Below are positions 1-10,857 of a stretch of DNA of 64,000 nucleotides, one piece after another; positions within the stretch are counted from its first letter, which is position 1, and each line of letters begins with the position of its first letter. The notes below the pieces were generated by a model. The model was given only the letters and a program-made list of their open reading frames with translations. It ran no database searches and was not told the DNA's origin. The DNA is from Symsagittifera roscoffensis (taxonomy: Eukaryota; Xenacoelomorpha; Acoela; Convolutidae). The stretch covers positions 12,473,088 to 12,537,087 of the forward strand of contig NC_087071.1 in assembly GCF_963678635.1 (NCBI RefSeq), written 5' to 3'. Made by a program: the position numbers and the translations under genes.

Positions 1-44
1 CGAAGGACACGAGTGCTGTTTGCTGTTGGCTGGCCGAAGCTGCT

Positions 45-95
45 CGAGTGACATGAGAAGTCGAGTGACACGAGAAGTCGAGTGACACGAGAAGT
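45..95. repeat. Three tandem copies of a 17-bp unit
   Basis: The unit CGAGTGACACGAGAAGT occurs three times head to tail (45-61, 62-78, 79-95); the first copy differs at one base. It lies immediately upstream of, and partly inside, the open frame of the SLC5-like exon. It probably arose by replication slippage. No function can be read from it. Confidence 0.85.
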
Positions 96-372
96 GACCC
101 GGGACCTTGCACACGAGGATTCGAGAAATACGCCTGGAGTCGTTACCTCAAGATCGGACGATCTGTCCACCTCCTCCCAATTCGGCTGGGTCGACTATTC
201 GGTCTTCGTGTGTTTACTCGGGATTTCGGCTTTAATCGGAGTTCACTTCGCTTGCTGTTCCGGAGAACGGCAGAAGACGCAGCGCGAGTGGTTATCCGGT
301 GACGGTAAGCACGATTGGATCCCGACATCCCTGTCGCTATTGGCCAGCTTCATATCTGCAATCACACTATTG
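82..372 (+). CDS. Partial exon, SLC5-family sodium:solute symporter-like
   Basis: The frame is open from a stop at 49-51 to beyond 500. Codons from about 181 to 372 read like the first transmembrane region of SLC5 sodium-coupled solute symporters (monocarboxylate/multivitamin transporter group): FGWVDYSVFV, ISALIGVHFAC, then SLSLLASFISAITLL. In this family the text continues past that last motif with a conserved glycine. Here similarity stops at about 372, where TTG|GTCGAA could be a weak splice donor. There is no in-frame ATG upstream, so this is either an internal exon entered by splicing or a retained fragment. The segment between the two motifs looks altered compared with the family, which leaves room for a pseudogene. 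No later exon was found; the BEL/Pao element follows. The family is well supported; whether it is functional is not. Confidence 0.55.
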
Positions 373-1506
373 GTCGAAGAACACAAACGACAGATGACAG
401 AGCAGACAGACGACAGAGCAGACAAACGAAAGAGCAGACTGGCGGAAGAGAGAGAAGCCTGTTCAGGTGTCCTGATTCTTGACTTTTGGTCAAAGTTGAG
501 CTGTGTTTTTCTCGACACCCGAAGTTTTGGATTTTTTTTCGGTGTCGCCCAATGTCCAATTAAAAACTGTAAGAACGTTCTAAACTTTTAAAACTCTCCA
601 TTTGTGCTTTAAATTTATATACGATTTCATATATGTAAAACAAAATTTCCGCAAGCTAGCAACCGGTAATTTTTCTCAATACCCAAAATTTTTGGACAGT
701 TCCGTTGAACTGAAATATCTTACAGTCGGTACATAGACAAACTGATTGACATTTTGTCCCGATACCAAAATTTTTTGGATATATGTGAAAGGATTTTTTA
801 ATCCGTGAAATCGGATCATAGACAAGAGGTACTGGACTAGTTTTTTGGATTGGTTTATGACTCGAACCTGCTGACCAAAATTTTCCGAAAAAGTTTGTGA
901 AAAAAGTAAAAAAAAATTGCCGAAAAAGTCCTCAAAATGTCCCCAGAATTCTGCGAAACTGTGCTGTAACATGACACCAACCTTAAGTTAAGTGGTTTGG
1001 TAGCAACATATCAGGCAAATTAAGTTGAGTTTTTTCATCCGCAGGTTTTTTGCGCGTGTGTTGTTGGAACTTAACCAATTTACCTGATCCCCCACCCACC
1101 TTTGGTGAAACTGAAAGCCAGTTCGCTTCAAGTAAATCAAAGCTGTTTCTCCCGTCCGAATTTTTGACTTCGTTGCGTGACAGTAAGTGGCCAGGTACGG
1201 TGATATTAAAAGAGTTAAGTTGAATTCTTTCATCCTCAGGTTTACTCCGTGTGTGTTGTTGGAGTTCAACCGACCTACTTAATTTTCTAACCCCATTGGT
1301 ACTCAAGCGTAATGTAGCCGTCGTATGCGTCCCCTAAGTGTATGATATTCATTCTAGGAGCTAGTTCCTTGGATCACGCGCTCCGAAAACTTCCCGCTTT
1401 GTCCCAGAAGCGCGTCTAAGATACTTGCTTTACTAAGCCAGATTTAAGTTTGAATTTTAACGCTAGGGACTCTCAGAAAACAATACGGTACTACCTTCAT
1501 CACTAA
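373..1506. other. Non-coding stretch between SLC5-like exon and BEL/Pao element
   Basis: About 1.1 kb without a recognisable gene. It begins with an imperfect short repeat containing GACAGAGCAGACA (about 388-440) and contains a diverged direct repeat (1019-1093 and 1213-1290). The BEL/Pao 5' LTR would be expected here, but I could not find a copy of the TGTTGCAACGC start seen at 8492. Confidence 0.6.
1019..1290. repeat. Diverged direct repeat, period about 194 bp
   Basis: Two related blocks of about 75 bp (1019-1093 and 1213-1290) share TTAAGTTGA, TTTCATCC, CAGGTTT and GTGTGTTGTTGGA in the same order and spacing. They are clearly homologous but diverged. They lie upstream of the BEL/Pao coding region and may be part of its untranslated leader. 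Confidence 0.6.
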
Positions 1507-1983
1507 TTGTCGCACCGTAAGGACCTGGTAGTTTGGCACGACGCCATTAATAACTCGATAAGTAGGCACTGCAGCAACAATAACTGCAAGCTGAGTAGTG
1601 AGCAACTTGTCAAATTGTTATTCAGGTATAGGACAAATATTTGTGCGATCGTATACTGTAGACGGAACGGAACCGAGGATATAGAGGAAAGTTTAGTTTC
1701 AACAGGTATTCTCGTTCTGAACGTCATCAAAGACTTTATCTTTAAGCGTAAGGCTAAGGACCAGGTACTAATTGAGAAGTTCAAAGAGCTTCACCAGCTT
1801 CCTTCCCTTGAGTTAAAGACTCTCCTCCTTCTAAGGCGTTATAGCGCTAATCTTAATATCTTTAAGACGCGTAAGAAGCGGAACAGCTTACCACTCAAAG
1901 CTCAAAAAGCTATAAAAAATAGGCTTCAGGCAGAAGCTCTGAGACGTCAAGTTCTTCTATCTTGTAAGCTAATGATGATTTAG
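1507..1983 (+). other. ATG-less open frame upstream of BEL/Pao gag
   Basis: A frame of 159 codons opens after a TAA and has no ATG until its last residues. It reads as a basic, leucine-rich protein containing KDFIFKRKAKDQVLIEKF and KELHQLPSLELKTLLLLRRY. I do not recognise it. It ends about 100 bp before the gag ATG at 2081, so it could be an upstream BEL/Pao segment that has lost its start, or chance coding. Confidence is low. Confidence 0.25.
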
Positions 1984-2080
1984 TAATGCAAATTTAATTA
2001 CGTATCAAAACAGTATCTCATTTTATTAATTGTTTTCTCTTTGGTGAGCATCCGTAAAACACTGCTAATTTGTGAAGAAC

Positions 2081-4384
2081 ATGGACAAAAAATTCCAAAG
2101 TAAGATACGCAAGTTATTTGAAACCCGTCTAAATCTAGAAAATGAGCTGCTTAAAGGTCACTCATTATTACTTGAGTACATTGAGAATAATAGTCGCACC
2201 ACAAAAATTGGTAATGCTGTTTATAAATGTGAAATTGCGTTGGAAAAAGCTGTCGACGTCAATGAGCATTTAATTAGACTAGCGGGAAAAACGGAAAACC
2301 CTGAAAAAATTATTGCTCAGCAAGACCTTTGGCTTAAGAAAGTAACCGAAATGAACGATAAAGTAATGCATGAAGCTCAGAGTTACAAGATGAGTCTTGA
2401 ACCTTCTCCATTTTCAGCAGCCGGTATTACAGGGAGCAAGGGATCTGTACAACAAACAGGGTCTGAGACATCCTCACGCTGGCACAAAACAAGAGATTCG
2501 GAAGCACGAGTATCTGAAAACAGGTCTAAGGTCTCTAATAAGTCTAAGGAAAGTAGAAAACGTGAGTCACATAAGTCTGATAAATCTGCTTCCACTCGTC
2601 ATACCTCGAATGTTCACACTATGTCATCAAGTGAGAAACGGCATGAGTTAGCTTTGGTAAAACGAAGCCACGAGGAGCTGGAAAGGCATTATCAGGTATC
2701 TATAAGACTCAAAGAGCAAAAGAACCGTCTTAAGTTCGAACAAAGTCAGCTGGAGCTAGAGCAATTGGCTGAAAGTCATAAAAATCAACTGATTGAAGTG
2801 GAAATGAAAGCGTTCGAACTTGAGGACAGTTCATCTGAGGCTAGCGAGAAGCTAGTGGATAGTAACTCGACAGGAGTAAGTCAACCTATTTCAAAAGTAG
2901 CAACCGATCGGACTAATAATTGGGTAGACTCTGTTAGTTCACAAGCACCTCCTGACGTTGTTAGTACGCCAGGTTTGCTGAACTTCACCCCTGTACTATT
3001 TTCGTCAGAACAGGTGACTTCCGCACACCTCGCTTATGCAACAAACACAAGTTATAGTCATAACCATGAGCACACTGCCTTGAGTGACCCTGGAATCCAT
3101 AGTTATGGACATCGGGCTATGCCTCAATTTGGCAGTGCGAGCCTTTTGCTATTGCAAGCTTCTGTTCCATCTGTTTCATTCCCAGCTAACAATATGCATT
3201 CTAGTGCACACGTGTCACCACCACCGTCTGCTGTTACTTTACAGACCATGAGTTCGAGCATACCTAATGGTTGTTTTTCCATCAGGCAACCGGAATCATT
3301 ACCTGTCCCAATGTTACCGGCCCAACCCGGTTCTGGTTTTGGTTTCTTTGTCACCTGCATTTGCTGGTGGTGGCTTCTCATCTTCCGGAGTAAACCCAAC
3401 GCCGGTTTTTTTTCGGCACAAAATTGCCATGCAGCGCCAGTCCAGACTCAACATAATCTTCCCTTTGTTCCGCATACTGTGTCACCTAATATCAACGATT
3501 ACTACACAAGTGATGCAAACTTATGGCGATTGGCAGCTGCAACTCCAATCGTCACGCCTGCTCAGTGTTGTAATGCTGGAAACATTTTTTTTCTAATATG
3601 ACAACTGTTGTCCCATCGTCTAGCACCGCCGCCCCGTAAACTAGTGGTGGCACTGTGTATTTTATTTCTCCGCTAGTTCATCCCCAACATGTTCCGCATT
3701 TTGTCAATTATACTAATACCGGTTATCAGCCGGTCAACGAAGACTACGCACCGTCTTCCGCTTATCCGAACCAAGGTTGTTCATCGGATCGACCTCTTTC
3801 CGCTCGTGAATTGGCGGAATTATTAATGAATAGCCGCAAAATCATTCTTTTAAACTGGCATGAATGGTTTGGTCAGTTTGAGTCCAACGTTGATTCTGCT
3901 GTTCTCACCGATGATACGAAACTGACACACTTAAAAACACTCGTCACAGGCAAAGCAAACCGCAATTGCTGAGTTTAGTTATAGTGGCGTTATGTAAAAG
4001 GATACACTGGCCAACTTGCAACGGAAGTTTGGGCAACCACATGCAATTGTTGGTGCGCATCTTGATAAGCTGAATACTTTTCCTACACTTATAATGCACA
4101 ATTCGGAAAATGTCATTAGTTTCTCCTGTGCCATATCTGGCCTCGTGGTAGTTTTCAAATCATTGTCATTCAATGATGATCTAAAGAGTGTTAACCTGTT
4201 AAACCAAGCTGTTAGTCAACTTCCGCCTAACCTCAAGGAAGCTTGGTCAATGCATACTGTTAGGCATAATTGGCAGCGACCAACACTCTTAGACTTTAAC
4301 AACTGGTTGAAAGAAAAGGACGAGGGGCATGAAAGGTTACGTGTACTCAACTCTAAGGCAAAAAAAAAACGAGGAACCAGTTAA
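2081..4384 (+). pseudogene. gag: BEL/Pao gag (broken)
   Basis: The ATG at 2081 begins MDKKFQSKIRKLFETR, a helical charged N-terminus. A lysine/serine-rich stretch follows, then a glutamine/glutamate-rich predicted coiled coil (about 2630-2830) and a Pro/Ser-rich linker. The frame is lost near 3330-3600. The homologous text resumes at 3655-3972 with WHEWFGQFESNVDSAVLTDD, the DUF1759 signature of BEL/Pao Gag, and again at 4016-4384 with LQRKFGQPHAIVGAHLDKL and LPPNLKEAWSMH. At least three frame changes separate these blocks. The product in an intact element would be the structural shell protein. Confidence 0.8.
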
Positions 4385-4439
4385 ACCAAAAACAACCAAA
4401 GTTTTTGCAGCCAATAGCCAGTTAACTAGTAAGGCTCAG

Positions 4440-5554
4440 GATAAGTCTAACTTTCCGCCGTGCGTTTTGTGTAAGGGTAGGGTAGTCATGCATTGTGGAA
4501 TTGTGCTGTTTTTAAGGAAAAGAATGCTACTCAGCGAGCAAAATACGTAGCTGAACAGAAACTTTGCTTCGCTTGCCTCAATGGCAATCATAGTTTCCGG
4601 CAATGTTCTAGAGCTAAAAAGTGCCCAAAGCCAGAGTGTGATAGCACACATAATGTCTTGCTCCATGGAGCTGAGAAAATATTTCCTCGGATGGAAAACT
4701 CGAATGTCTCAAATAAGGCTCGAACAAACAAATTCAAGGAGATTACAAACACTTCCACCCATACCGCTGTTAGTGACGTACATGACATTGAATTATCTAA
4801 AGGGTTGTTGCCAATTGCAAAACTTGGTGTATCCTCGGTTGTAACCAGTCTCCTGACATTGGCTTTTTGTGATAGTGCATCGACTCACTCCTGGGTGTCT
4901 TCGTCACTCGTTAACCGTCTCGGCTTAGTAGGGGAGCCCGTAAACTTGTCAACTAGTGGTTTTAACTCAACCACCGTTGTTGAGACTCAGAGGCTCAAGT
5001 TTACAGTTTCCTCCGAGCCGAATAATAGTGATTTCGTATTTCTCTGTGCATATGTTAAAGACAATATTAGGATTGGTTCCGAATTAATCAATATTCCTGA
5101 TTTGCAGAATAAATATCCACAATTAGCACCTATTAAGCCCACTCAATATACTTATGAGGTTGTTGAAGTTATTATAGGACAAGACTACTACCACGCCGTT
5201 AGACCCATTGAGTTCATTTTGGGAGATGATAAGAACTCACCGTGTTCCGTTCGCCTACCGATGGGTTGGATCATAAGTGGTCCGTTGCCACCGTCCATTA
5301 ATTCTACTTCTTCGTGTTTCAAGTGTGTTGTTGAAAAGTCTTCTCTGACTGACCAGATAAAATCCTGGTACGAGTTGGGCTCTAATGGTGCTTTCAAACA
5401 AGTCGATGCCCGTTCCGCCGCGGATAAACGTGCTTTCTCCATCCTAAATTCTGAAACCGTTCTTATTGGCGAAAGATACATTGTGCTTATGCTTTGGATT
5501 GATAGTAATGTCAGTCTACCAAACAAATATTACTCGTCACTCGCCCAATTTTAA
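4440..5554 (+). pseudogene. BEL/Pao zinc-knuckle and aspartic protease region
   Basis: Around 4460-4670 the reading shows CVLCKGR, then QKLCFACLNGNHSFRQC and KKCPKPECDSTHNVLLH, the cysteine/histidine zinc-knuckle region of BEL/Pao polyproteins. A frame change near 4490 splits the first finger from the rest. At about 4866 the motif FCDSASTHSWVSSSLVNRLGL fits the DUF1758-type aspartic protease; the active-site D-S-A replaces the usual D-S/T-G, as is common in this group. A block with LPMGWIISGPLP follows before the RT. The frame ends at 5552-5554, in the same frame as the RT segment that follows. Confidence 0.75.
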
Positions 5555-5557
5555 ACA

Positions 5558-7055
5558 TTGGAGAGAAGGTTAAGTAAAGACCCTGAACTGCGCGAAAAAC
5601 ACGCAGACAAAATTAGAAAGGTCATTAGGAAAGGCTATGTCGTTACCATCGAACCGCATGATCCACGTAAGCGTTCCGATCGCGAGTGGTATCTTCCGCA
5701 CCATCCCGTCAAAAATCCGAATAAGCCGGGTAAGGTGCGCCGAGTCCTTAATGGGGCTTCGAAGTTTCACTGCACATCCTTAAATAAATCCTTATTGGTG
5801 GGTCCGGAACTACTCCAAAATTTAATTTTTGTAATTTTGCAATTCCGTCAACACAAGTACGCCGTCTCTGCGGATAGAGAGGGTGTGTTCCTCCAGGTAG
5901 AAGTTCTCGCCCGCGATCAAATTTCGCTCCGTTTTTTGTGGCGGGAGGATACCACTTCCGATGTGGTAGTTCATCAGTACACTCGTCATATATTCGGCGC
6001 ACGAGATTCGCCTGCGTGCGCCAATTTCGCGTTGCGGAAAACAGCAACTGATAATATGTCCACATACCCTGAGGCCGCCTCAGTCGTAAATGAAAAATTT
6101 TACATGGACGAGTACTTGGATTTGTTCGAGAACATTACCCATGCAATTAAATTTAGCCGCGATTTGGTTTCCTTACTAAAGTTGGGAGGATTTGATTTGA
6201 CCAAATTTGTCAGAAATGCTGATGAAATCACTTCAGCAATGAACTTCGAGGATTGCGAAACCTCGTCTTCACCCATCAAGGAAATATGTAACGGTGTCGA
6301 ACAATCATCACACGTCTTAGGTCTTAAGTGGGACCATATGAAAGACACATTGGTTGTTAGCAGAGGCGTGAATTGTCCTCTCGATAAGGCAATAACTCAA
6401 CGAACCGTCTTGAGTTTCGTCTCTTCTGTGTTTGACCCTGTTGGGTTAGTAGCTCCATACGCAGTTAGAGCCCGTCTTTTGCTTAACGATATTTGGAAAA
6501 TCAGTGGTCAAAGTTGGGACGACGAATTGCCGGAAGACATAAGAGATAAGTTTCTCGAGTGGTACTCCGGTCTCCCTCTCTTAGGGCAATTGACTATTCC
6601 CCGTTGTTACTTCACAGAGCCTGTGGATCAAATTGAGCTCAACATCTTCGGTGATAGCTCGCAAGACGTTTTCTGTGTTTCAAGCTGTTCTGCTCGCCAC
6701 ACGACTGAAAGATGATATACTGACCGCCCTTACTGTCTGCATTAATCATGTCTACATGTGGACAGATAGTACTGCAGTTTTGCAGTGGCTAAACTCCACT
6801 GAAAAATTACCTGTATTCGTGGCTAACCGTGTCGAAGAAATCCTCGAATCGACCCCTATTGATGAGTGGCACCATGTTCCGAGCGGCGATAATCGAGCTG
6901 ATACCGGTACGCGAGGGATTTCTTCGGAAACCCTCGAGATAGCAGCTGGGTTATTGGTCCGAGCACTCTCAAGACTACTGATTAGCCGTTTGTACCCCAC
7001 GTTTGTAATCAATAAAATTCGTTTGAAGGGTCCTTCTTGTGATGTTGATAATTAG
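5558..7055 (+). pseudogene. pol: BEL/Pao reverse transcriptase and RNase H (broken)
   Basis: The frame carries REWYLPHHPV, VRRVLNGASKFHCTSLNKSL and LLQNL, the BEL/Pao RT entry. The fingers/palm region follows to YMDEYLD at about 6101-6121. The second catalytic aspartate of the usual Y-x-D-D box reads as glutamate here, which suggests loss of activity. DPVGLVAPYAVRARLLL and LPEDIRDKFLEWYSGLPLL are typical of the A17-type connection region. FGDSSQDVF begins the RNase H-like domain, which continues in another frame (6633-7055) with WTDSTAVLQWLNS and PSGDNRADTGTRG. A frameshift of about one base lies near 6690. Confidence 0.8.
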
Positions 7056-7320
7056 TTGGAGACATCCTCTTCCTTCGATGAGCATCATCTTCGATGACAT
7101 CATCTTCAAATAAGCATTTTCGTGGTAAGGACTTACGAATCACCGACCCCACTGAACTTGATATTGCAGAAAGCAAACTGATTCATCTTGCTCAGATGGA
7201 ATCCTTCCCCTTGAGTTAAAAACACTCATCGCTGGCAAACCTTTTAAGAATAGTAGTAAAATTGCCACATACTCGCCGTTTATCGGTCCCGCTGGTATCA
7301 GTCGTTCCAGCGGACGGATC

Positions 7321-8379
7321 GTGCGCTTGGTGAATACCGAATTTGATACTAAGCACGCAATATTACTCGACGCGCGACATACCCTAGTTCATTTTTTGGC
7401 CCCTTGCCTCCACCACATTCATTTTCATCAAGGTTTAGATTACATGCGCTCCGTTTTAAATATGAAATATGCAATACTTGGGTTGCGTCGACTACTTCGG
7501 TCTATCGAAAATCAGTGTAACATGCCGTAAACGCAAAGCAAGTACCATCCAGCCTATTATGTCCGATTAACCTGTCGAACGTCTCGGATATAAGCAACCA
7601 CCCTTTAATCATACGGGTGTGGATTACTTTGGACTGCTTTACGTTCCGGTTTGCAGAAGCACTGAAAAAAGATGGGAATTTCTCTTTACTTGCCTCACTA
7701 CCAGGGCTGTACACCTTGAGATTGTACCATGACTGGACACTAGTTCTTGTGTCATGGGCATTGAACGGTTCATTGCGCGTCGTGGTACACCAAGCACGAT
7801 CTGGTCGGATTTCGGCATGAATTCGTTGGTGCGGAAAAGGAACTACTTGCCTGCATGAAGAGCTGGAATGGCATGGCTCCGACCATTTTTGCACACAAAG
7901 GTGTTACTTGGAAATTTAACCTTTAACCCGCCAGGCACACCCCATCATGGCGGCTCCTGGGACCGCCTCCTCCGAAGCGTGAAACACGTGCTTTACGATA
8001 TACTAGGCAGTAGGCGAGTCACCGAAAAGGTGTTAGGAACAATACTCTGCTTAGTTAAGCAGGCTTTAAATTCGAGGCCAATCACTCCCGTTAGTACTGA
8101 TTCACGTGAGTTAGAAGCGTTAACCCCAAACCACTTTTTGCTAGGACAACATGCCACAAGTTTTCCTACAATTTTACCTTGGGAGCACTTCGATCACAAG
8201 AAAAGGTACGTGCTAACGCAATTTGGTCTCGTTGGCCTTGCGATTATGTTCCCTCGCTGAATAAGCGTGTCAAGTGGCACACTCATTCTCACTTCACTCT
8301 TAAAACAGGCGATCTCGTGTGGGTGATTGAGCCCGATATCCGCGTGGGTACTACCCTCTCGCACGAATCGTCAAGCTAA
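7321..8379 (+). pseudogene. BEL/Pao integrase with C-terminal DUF5641-like domain (broken)
   Basis: The segment starting around 7320 resembles the integrase zinc-binding region (HIHFHQGLDYMRSVLNMKY, then LRRLLRSIENQC). Core fragments follow in shifted frames: a GVDYFG-like block near 7617, then GTPHHGGSWDRLLRSVKHVL (7930-8000) and LNSRPITPVSTDSRELEALTPNHFLLG (8060-8140), which end the BEL/Pao integrase core. LKTGDLVWVIEPDIRVG near 8300-8350 is the DUF5641-type tail. Several stops and frame changes separate the parts. Confidence 0.75.
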
Positions 8380-8491
8380 ACTACGGACAGGACGGTTGCG
8401 CTCGATCCGCCCTTGTTAAGACCGCAACCCGTTAAGTCACTCGTCCGACCGTTACGCTCGCTCCGGTTCTTCCTTCTTCAGGGGGGAGGGA

Positions 8492-8553
8492 TGTTGCAAC
8501 GCAAATGTAGAGTATAGATGCTTATAAAACAAGAGTATAAATGATTATAAAAT
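8492..8553 (+). repeat. Start of the BEL/Pao 3' LTR (end not found)
   Basis: TGTTGCAACGCAAATG follows directly after the purine run CAGGGGGGAGGGA, the expected polypurine-tract/LTR junction. The 3' end could not be found because no second LTR copy is visible for comparison, and a tRNA-like sequence begins about 60 bp further on. Confidence 0.5.
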
Positions 8554-8555
8554 AA

Positions 8556-8636
8556 GACCAGATGGCCAAGCGGACTAAGACAAAGTAACGTAACATAACA
8601 GATGACGTAGGTTCGAGTCCCCCACTTGCCCATGTT
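8556..8636 (+). other. tRNA-like sequence (SINE head or tRNA pseudogene)
   Basis: A perfect RNA polymerase III A box, TGGCCAAGCGG (8563-8573), and a perfect B box, GGTTCGAGTCC (8610-8620), lie 36 bp apart, as in real tRNA genes. The outer arms do not pair into a convincing acceptor stem, and no clear anticodon arm is seen. A tRNA-derived SINE head or a tRNA pseudogene is therefore more likely than a working tRNA gene. Confidence 0.6.
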
Positions 8637-9303
8637 TTAATATACTAAAAAAGGGGGTTATATCCTATTTTAACTATTTTTCGATTACGGCTGACCGCCA
8701 AAAAGAGCAATTTGTCTGAAGGACATTACCGACCGGTTCTTGTGGCTAGCTTGCGCCAAATGCTCTTACAAACGAGTTGTACCGAAACAATCGGAAGTTG
8801 ATTTTGTGATCTTGATTATGCAAACCGTTTACAATTGCTTATTTCTTGTAATGTGTGGTGCGTTTACAGAAAAATACCCATAATTAAATTGGTTTTATAC
8901 AGTTTTTTCAGACTTTGAGCGCACATTGTTAATCCCTGGAATCTATTCTGCAAGTTGGGAAAATTTTCACAAATTTGATTTTATTGGCAACCTATTTTCC
9001 TTGAAGCTTTGATTTGAAAAATTGTCTTGAGATTTGCAAAGTCCTTGGTCGAAAAAGCCTTGAGCTTGCGCCGAAATTTCGAAACACTAAGCTAATCACA
9101 ATGTCACGATGTCAATCACGTTGTCGAACTCAAAGCCAAAACATGATCGAAGTGAGGAACACGATCTTAGAAAATGTCAGTGACGTAATAGGTTTTGGCC
9201 CAAACTAAAATACTTTTTTTATTAACAGTGAACTATGCAACTAAAAATGGCATCGAAATCAAAACCATAATTATATTTTTTTGTGTTTGAGAGTTTTTTG
9301 TAA
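8637..9303. other. No gene recognised
   Basis: AT-rich sequence between the tRNA-like head and the LINE. I see no supported coding region. It may contain the body of a SINE following the tRNA-like head. Confidence 0.5.
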
Positions 9304-10857
9304 AGAACAGCCAAGTTTTGATTTTTGTGAAAATTTTGTTTCGATTTCGATTTTGAGTTTGACTGTGATCAACTAAGAAGGATGTGCCAATTAATCTACT
9401 CAGTCAATCTTAATCTACTCATAGAATCAATCACAAAAACAAAGTTAAATCAATAAGAAAATCATACTTTGAAATTTGAATTACTTTACCACCTACATAT
9501 ACAAGGCCAAAAGCAATATATTATGCTTGGAGGGAGATCCTAAAGAGCAGTACTGCTCATCGAGTAGGATATGCTGGAGAGTAAAGAGAAGACAGCCAGC
9601 ATCAACTCAACAAACAAAATAAATGAAGAGCTGAAATTAAAAAACAGTTTATAGAGGTCTTGGTTGTCTTTTAGTTAAATTTGAAAAAACTGTTTATAGA
9701 GTCTCAAACAACTCACTTCTGACATTTCATGTTTATTAACAGGTATCAATCCATTTTGCTTTAAATAGTTAAAAGCCTGCACAATTCTAACTGTAAGCGA
9801 TCTCTGTTTAGCGGTAGTAGAAAATTTTGCCACTTTAATTAAGCCTTTCGTTTTGCTCCTGGTACATGGTCCACTTTTTTGGGAGTAAATCTGAGACAGA
9901 AAACCATTTTTTCTGTCCGATCGCAATTCCATAAACAAGTACTTAAACATCTCAAAAAAGTATAAATCAAAAACAGTAAGCAGTTTGTTTTCGTCCATAA
10001 TTTCTTTAATTGATTCATATCTACGTTTGAAAAAAAATGCTCTCAAGATTCTTTTGTGTAGTTTCATTATCTCGGTAAGAACAGCCAAGTTTTGATTTTT
10101 GTGAAAATTTTGTTTCGATTTCGATTTTGAGTTTGACTGTGATCAACTAAGAAGGATGTGCCAATTAATCTACTCATTCAATCTTAATCTACTCATAGAA
10201 TCAATCACAAAAACAAAGTTAAATCAAAAAGAAAATCATACTTTGAAATTTGAATTACTTTACCACCTACATATACAAGGCCAAAAGCAATATATTATGC
10301 TTGGAGGGAGATCCTAAAGAGCAGTACTGCTCATCGAGTAGGATATGCTGTAGATAGTAAAGAGAAGACAGCCAGCATCAACTCAACAAACAAAATAAAT
10401 GAAGGGCTGAAATTAAAAAACAGTTTATAGAGGTCTTGGTTGTCTTTTAGTTAAATTTGAAAAAACTGTTTATAGAGTCTCAAACAACTCACTTCTGACA
10501 TTTCATGTATATTAACAGGTATCAATCCATTTTGCTTTAAATAGTTAAAAGCCTGCACAATTCTAACTGTAAGCGATCTCTGTTTAGCGGTAGTAGAAAA
10601 TTTTGCCACTTTAATTAAGCCTTTCGTTTTGCTCCTGGTACATGGTCCACTTTTTTGGGAGTAAATCTGAGACAGAAAACCATTTTTTCTGTCCGATCGC
10701 AATTCCATAAACAAGTACTTAAACATATCAAAAAAGTATAAATCAAAAACAGTAAGCAGTTTGTTTTCGTCCATAATTTCTTTAATTGATTCATATCTAC
10801 GTTTGAAAAAAATTGCTCTCAAGATTCTTTTTTGTAGTTTCATTATCTCGGTAAGGT
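9304..10857 (-). repeat. Tandem duplication of the LINE 3' end (about 775 bp x 2)
   Basis: 9304-10079 and 10078-10855 are nearly identical copies of about 775 bp, directly adjoining. Both contain the same C-terminal ORF2 coding text (10088-9675 and 10863-10451) and the same 3' untranslated text, including CAGTACTGCTCATCGAGTAG. They differ by a few substitutions and small indels, so the duplication is fairly recent relative to the decay of the element. Confidence 0.85.

Larger units (their letters stand above)
2081..8553 (+). mobile_element. Decayed BEL/Pao LTR retrotransposon
   Basis: The order is gag with a DUF1759-type region, zinc knuckles, a DUF1758-type aspartic protease, reverse transcriptase, RNase H, integrase and a DUF5641-type tail. 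This set and order is diagnostic of BEL/Pao. The coding region is split over many frames by indels and stops, so this copy is dead. A G-rich polypurine tract (about 8481-8490) directly precedes TGTTGCAACGC at 8492, which I take as the start of the 3' LTR. Neither the LTR end nor a 5' LTR was found, so the outer limits are uncertain. Confidence 0.85.

Noticed and set aside
8556-8636. Functional tRNA gene
   Set aside because: The A and B boxes are excellent, but the acceptor arms do not pair and no anticodon arm is convincing.
9014-9208. 64-codon plus-strand frame near the LINE
   Set aside because: No recognisable motif and lies in AT-rich spacer; probably chance.
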